DNA of 18,397 nt, taken from assembly GCA_032123435.1 (NCBI GenBank), contig JAQBFJ010000170.1, positions 1 to 18,397 of the forward strand. Reading direction: 5' to 3'. Within the stretch, counting starts at the first letter, position 1. Every line of letters starts with the position of its first letter. This document shows positions 15,570 to 18,397 of the stretch, piece after piece. This DNA comes from JAQBFJ01 sp032123435. GTDB taxonomy: Bacteria; Verrucomicrobiota; Kiritimatiellia; UBA8416; JAQBFJ01. Both the position numbers and the translations under genes were made by a program. The notes below the pieces were generated by a model that was given only the letters and a program-made list of their open reading frames with translations, searched no databases and was not told the origin of the DNA.

Positions 15570-15713
15570 ATGACGAAGTGCGGTACACAACCGAAACTGT
15601 TCCCAGCATATAAATCATGTAAAATTAAATTTGATTTTAAGTGTTTCCATATTTTAAATTTTATGCTGTTATTGTCGGCCTGTCTCTTAAATCGTAGAAA
15701 GGTAATATTATGA
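15570..15713 (+). CDS. Possible small protein (47 residues) coupled to the hydrogenase beta gene
   Basis: Not recognised. An ATG at 15570 with AAAGGA 6 bases upstream opens a 47-residue frame, MTKCGTQPKLFPAYKSC onward, ending in TGA at 15711-15713. That stop overlaps the hydrogenase beta start codon as ATGA, the classic arrangement for coupled translation. It has four Cys, a basic N-terminal half and a hydrophobic stretch FMLLLSACLL (31-40) that looks like a lipobox (LSAC), though the segment before it is too long and polar for a normal lipoprotein signal. It may be a true small protein, a leader peptide that sets hydrogenase translation, or chance. The beta gene also has its own AGAAAGG, so coupling is not strictly required. 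Confidence 0.35.
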   Translation: MTKCGTQPKLFPAYKSCKIKFDFKCFHILNFMLLLSACLLNRRKVIL

Positions 15714-16732
15714 ATGTATGTTATATTTCGGACGAAAGTTTTCCGACGTTCGTAAAAAGTTTGATGAAAAAGACTCCGGTGGTTGCTCCAGTTGCAAAGG
15801 GGCCAAGGTTTATTTTTGACGAACTGAAAGATATAAACGAGCTCAGGCTTGATTATACAACGACAGTGTTGCCCCCAAAGAAAATATTTTTTCCGCCAAA
15901 GCAAGACTTGCTCGAATTTGATAATGGAAAAGCTAAAGGCTGTATAAATCCGCAGGAAAAAATTCTTCTCGGCGTGCATCCTTATGACATCAAAGCTATC
16001 TCGATGACGGACAAACTATTCTCCAGTAATTATCCTGACAGCAATTACCTTGCCAACAGAGAATCAATTACTATTGTTGGATCTAATGTCCAGACCCCAT
16101 ATGAGCGCTCGTTTTTTGGCTCGATAGCACAGGAAATGGAACTTGCCGGCCATGATGCATTTCTGACTAAAATTGCAGGCGGTTATGTTCTGGATGCTCT
16201 TACAGAAAAAGGTGAAAAGCTGGTTGCAGGTGCTGAACTTGATGAAGCCAGTAAGGAACAAATCAGTGAGGCTGCAGATGTAAATGCGAAAGCGGAAAAA
16301 TCTTCTCCCAAGAAATTGGAATTTGATGCTGACGACATTAAAGAGAAGATGCGCGCTTCTTTTAAAAGTAAAATATGGGACGAATTGAGCGAGGATTGTT
16401 TTTCCTGTGGAAGCTGTAACATAGTATGTCCTACGTGCTATTGCTTTGATGTACAGGATGAATGGGGATTAGGCACTGCAAATGGCAAACGTTACCGTCG
16501 TTGGGATGCTTGTCAGACTTCAGAATTCTCACAGGTTTCTGTTCAAGGCGGATCCGAAAATTTCAGAGAAAATCGTGCGGAACGTTATCGTCACAGAATG
16601 ATGCGTAAAACCGCGTATTTAAACGATAAGCTTGGCGTTCCTGCATGTGTTGGCTGTGGCCGTTGCGCCAGCGCATGTACAGCAGACATTGCTGATCCTG
16701 TTAATATAATTACAAGAATAATGGAGAATTAA
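15710..16732 (+). CDS. hydB: Group 3b-type NiFe (sulf)hydrogenase beta subunit, iron-sulfur protein (HydB/AsrA-like)
   Basis: A 340-residue electron-transfer subunit. The C-terminal half has two [4Fe-4S] sets: C230, C233, C236, C240 in CFSCGSCNIVCPTCYCF and C313, C316, C319, C323 in CVGCGRCASACTADI; RRWDACQ (263-269) lies between them, as in Pyrococcus HydB and AsrA. The N-terminal domain keeps PPKKIFFPPKQDLLEF (55-70). Cysteines that relatives carry in this domain are absent: the GVHACD-type motif reads GVHPYD (Y92) and the later Cys-rich loop reads NVQTPYERSFFGS. It should pass electrons between the gamma flavoprotein and the delta/alpha catalytic core in the cytoplasm. It begins the beta-gamma-delta-alpha order known from archaeal sulfhydrogenases; AGAAAGG lies 8 bases ahead. 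Confidence 0.9.
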   Translation: MNVCYISDESFPTFVKSLMKKTPVVAPVAKGPRFIFDELKDINELRLDYTTTVLPPKKIFFPPKQDLLEFDNGKAKGCINPQEKILLGVHPYDIKAISMTDKLFSSNYPDSNYLANRESITIVGSNVQTPYERSFFGSIAQEMELAGHDAFLTKIAGGYVLDALTEKGEKLVAGAELDEASKEQISEAADVNAKAEKSSPKKLEFDADDIKEKMRASFKSKIWDELSEDCFSCGSCNIVCPTCYCFDVQDEWGLGTANGKRYRRWDACQTSEFSQVSVQGGSENFRENRAERYRHRMMRKTAYLNDKLGVPACVGCGRCASACTADIADPVNIITRIMEN

Positions 16733-16733
16733 T

Positions 16734-17591
16734 ATGTGTGATGGAAAAACAAATATCGCGAAAGATGACAACATCTTTCTTCCCAAGGAAGCAGAAGTTG
16801 TTGAAGCAAAGAAAATGACTGCGTCTGAAACGCATTTTATTTTAAAAATGCGCAACGGTGACACCATGAAATACAAACCCGGTCAAATAGTAGAAGCCGG
16901 CGTCCTGGGATATGGTGAAATACCATTGGGATTCTCAAGTTCTCCGACTCAAACAGAGAAAACGGGCACATTTGAGTTAGTTGTTCGCGAAGTTGGCAAA
17001 GTGTCTAAAGCGCTTTCGGCTTTGAAGTCTGGTGACACGATGACTTTGAGAGGCCCGTTAGGAAACGGATTCCTTGTAGATGAATGTAAAGGTCATGACG
17101 TTCTCATCGTTGCGGGAGGCATAGGGTTGTGTCCAATGCGCAGTATGATAAAGTATATTTTGGACAACAGAAATGACTTTAAACGCTTTTCTCTTTTCTT
17201 CGGCGCCAAGTCGTCCGCAGACCAACTGTTTCCGGAAGACCTGGAGGAATGGCGTCTTTCCGAAGGTATCGAATATCTGGAAATAGTAGACAAATCTGAC
17301 GAGAAATGGCGCGGAAAAGTTGGCGTGATTACGCAATTGTTCAAAGATATAGAAGCTTTGGACGCCTCCACGAAAGTTATCATTTGCGGTCCTCCGGTCA
17401 TGTATAAATTTGTAATCGCTGAGTTGGAACGATTCAATATTCCCTTGGAAAATATATATGTTGATCTTGAACGAAGAATGAAGTGTGGGGTAGGCAAATG
17501 CGGACATTGCCAGGTAAATGATAGATACGTATGTATGGATGGACCGGTTTTCAGGTTCTCGGACATAAAAAACCTTGAGGAGGCAATCTGA
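16734..17591 (+). CDS. hydG: Group 3b-type NiFe (sulf)hydrogenase gamma subunit, FAD/NAD(P)-binding (HydG/AsrB-like)
   Basis: A 285-residue flavoprotein of the ferredoxin-NADP reductase/PyrK type. The FAD barrel covers about 15-115, with FSSSPT (67-72) and RGPLGNGF (106-113); GGIGLCPMRS (128-137) and CGPPVMYKF (218-226) belong to the nucleotide-binding domain, and C251, C256, C259 and C267 hold a [2Fe-2S] cluster in RRMKCGVGKCGHCQ...YVC. It exchanges electrons with NADP(H), or NAD(H). One base separates it from the beta gene and its TGA overlaps the delta ATG (TGATG), so the operon is tightly coupled. The symbol follows the archaeal hydrogenase nomenclature and is not the [FeFe]-hydrogenase maturase HydG. 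It is homologous to NfnA at 1457-2305. Confidence 0.91.
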   Translation: MCDGKTNIAKDDNIFLPKEAEVVEAKKMTASETHFILKMRNGDTMKYKPGQIVEAGVLGYGEIPLGFSSSPTQTEKTGTFELVVREVGKVSKALSALKSGDTMTLRGPLGNGFLVDECKGHDVLIVAGGIGLCPMRSMIKYILDNRNDFKRFSLFFGAKSSADQLFPEDLEEWRLSEGIEYLEIVDKSDEKWRGKVGVITQLFKDIEALDASTKVIICGPPVMYKFVIAELERFNIPLENIYVDLERRMKCGVGKCGHCQVNDRYVCMDGPVFRFSDIKNLEEAI

Positions 17592-18346
17592 TGTCGAAAA
17601 TAAAATGCGCTTGGTTTGACTTTACTTGCTGTGAAGGATGCCAGATAGAGATGACAAATTTTGGGGCGCCTTTCCTGCAGCTCCTGGAACACATTGAAAT
17701 AGTTGAGTTCAGGGAAGTAATGAAAGAAACAACAGACAAGCCTATAGATGTGGCATTTATTGAAGGTTCTTTTTCACGTGAGGCAGACAGGGCTCGTCTG
17801 GAAAACATCAGGAAGCGCGCTGGTGTTGTTGTCGCCTTCGGTTCCTGTGCTACTTCAGGTGGTATTAATGCTCTGAAAAATCACATGAATACGGATGACT
17901 ACAAGAAATATGTATATGGGGACGACAGTACAATGCCGCACCTTGACAGCCAGAAGGCGATGCCTGTCTCTGCGGCAATCAAGGTTGACTTTGAAATCAA
18001 GGGATGCCCAATAAGCCGTGATGAATTTGTCCGGGTTGTAACACAGATACTGCACGGTACAGACAAAGTATATACTCCATCGTACCCGGTTTGCGTTGAA
18101 TGCAAACTGAGGGAAACAGTTTGCCGTTATGACGATGGCGGGTATTGCCTTGGCCCGATAGCTATCGCTGGTTGTGGTGCGCCATGTCCAGCGAACGGTA
18201 TTCCTTGTGAGGCATGCAGAGGCATGGTTGATGACGCCAATCAGGAATCCATGGAGAAAGTATTGAAAAAGAATGGCGGCCTGTCCGATAAATGGGCAAA
18301 AGATAAATCTAGAATGTTTACCGCTAACTTCAGGAGTGATGCTTAA
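17591..18346 (+). CDS. hydD: Group 3b-type NiFe (sulf)hydrogenase delta (small) subunit
   Basis: A 251-residue NiFe-hydrogenase small subunit of the cytoplasmic type, related to the 20-kDa subunit of complex I. The proximal [4Fe-4S] ligands are C14 and C17 (CCEGC), C86 (FGSCATSGG) and C139 (KGCP). Two further Cys sets follow: C168, C171, C178, C186 and C195, C199, C206, C209, for medial and distal clusters. No twin-arginine signal peptide is present, in keeping with a soluble enzyme. It relays electrons from the NiFe site in the alpha subunit to beta. Start and stop codons overlap both neighbours by one base (TGATG before, TAATG after). Confidence 0.92.
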   Translation: MSKIKCAWFDFTCCEGCQIEMTNFGAPFLQLLEHIEIVEFREVMKETTDKPIDVAFIEGSFSREADRARLENIRKRAGVVVAFGSCATSGGINALKNHMNTDDYKKYVYGDDSTMPHLDSQKAMPVSAAIKVDFEIKGCPISRDEFVRVVTQILHGTDKVYTPSYPVCVECKLRETVCRYDDGGYCLGPIAIAGCGAPCPANGIPCEACRGMVDDANQESMEKVLKKNGGLSDKWAKDKSRMFTANFRSDA

Positions 18347-18397
18347 TGACTACTCAAAATGCGAACGTTAAAGTGCACCATGTAACCCGTGTTGAGG
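18346..18397 (+). CDS. hydA: NiFe hydrogenase large (alpha) subunit, first 17 codons only
   Basis: The ATG at 18346 overlaps the delta stop as TAATG, with AGGAG about 10 bases ahead. The visible protein MTTQNANVKVHHVTRVE ends in the xRVE(G) stretch that opens NiFe large subunits (usually RVEGHG). The catalytic CxxC pairs that bind nickel would lie outside the window, so identity rests on this short motif and on its place directly after the beta, gamma and delta genes. Here the subunit symbol refers to the archaeal-type NiFe enzyme, not to [FeFe] hydrogenase. Confidence 0.8.
   Translation, partial: MTTQNANVKVHHVTRVE

Noticed and set aside
15536..15979. A 147-codon minus-strand ORF over the hydrogenase control region and hydB start
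   Set aside because: Composition is typical of a chance frame in A/T-rich DNA, and it overlaps the conserved start of hydB.
17093..17692. A 199-codon minus-strand ORF over the hydrogenase gamma and delta genes
   Set aside because: It is antisense to two strongly conserved genes and its translation resembles no family.
1..18397. CRISPR arrays, tRNA or rRNA genes, phage or transposase genes
   Set aside because: I looked for regular repeats, cloverleaf-like CCA-ended stretches and signature proteins and saw none; small or diverged examples could be missed by eye.

Overview
The window looks like chromosomal DNA from an uncultured, anaerobic, Gram-negative-type bacterium. An outer-membrane porin with a signal peptide, a twin-arginine translocase and a Sec-exported alkaline phosphatase show a diderm envelope. 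A strand-shared set of a uroporphyrinogen-decarboxylase-like protein, a pyruvoyl-dependent arginine decarboxylase, a bacterial deoxyhypusine-synthase-like protein, NfnAB and a group 3b-type NiFe hydrogenase fits the PVC superphylum (Lentisphaerae/Kiritimatiellae-like) best. That placement is an inference from gene content and was not tested by phylogeny. No rRNA, tRNA, CRISPR array, phage gene or transposase is visible.

Layout. 1-1004 (-): a UROD-family protein running off the left edge. 1158-3780 (+): an FmdB zinc ribbon followed by nfnA-nfnB, the NADH-dependent reduced ferredoxin:NADP+ oxidoreductase. 3790-7483 (-): a tight four-gene operon, read right to left, of pyruvoyl arginine decarboxylase, agmatinase, DHS-like protein and a nucleotide-sugar dehydrogenase. 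7876-11560 (+): a ClC chloride/proton exchanger, an unrecognised membrane protein, a GNAT acetyltransferase and a zinc-ribbon methyltransferase. 11673-12800 (+): alkaline phosphatase. 12891-13908 (-): tatA-tatC. 13945-14129: a MITE-like long imperfect palindrome. 14138-15232 (-): a phosphate-selective-type porin. 15570-18397 (+): a small coupled ORF, then hydrogenase subunits beta, gamma and delta and the first codons of the NiFe large subunit alpha.

How the parts work together. NfnAB and the hydrogenase both act on the NADP(H) pool: Nfn links NADH and ferredoxin to NADPH by electron bifurcation/confurcation, and a group 3b enzyme exchanges NADPH electrons with H2. Both carry homologous FAD/NAD modules with a C-terminal [2Fe-2S] site. 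The minus-strand operon gives arginine to agmatine to putrescine, and then a DHS-like enzyme that probably makes a polyamine such as homospermidine, since bacteria lack eIF5A. The porin and alkaline phosphatase may both serve phosphate scavenging.

Most worth a second look: the DHS-like active-site changes and the sugar dehydrogenase in its operon; the apparent loss of an N-terminal Fe-S site in the hydrogenase beta subunit; the 47-residue ORF whose stop overlaps the hydrogenase start, with a dyad upstream; the MITE-like element; and an unknown membrane ORF in frame with the ClC gene after a single stop codon. All enzyme families here are known, and I did not find a wholly new system.
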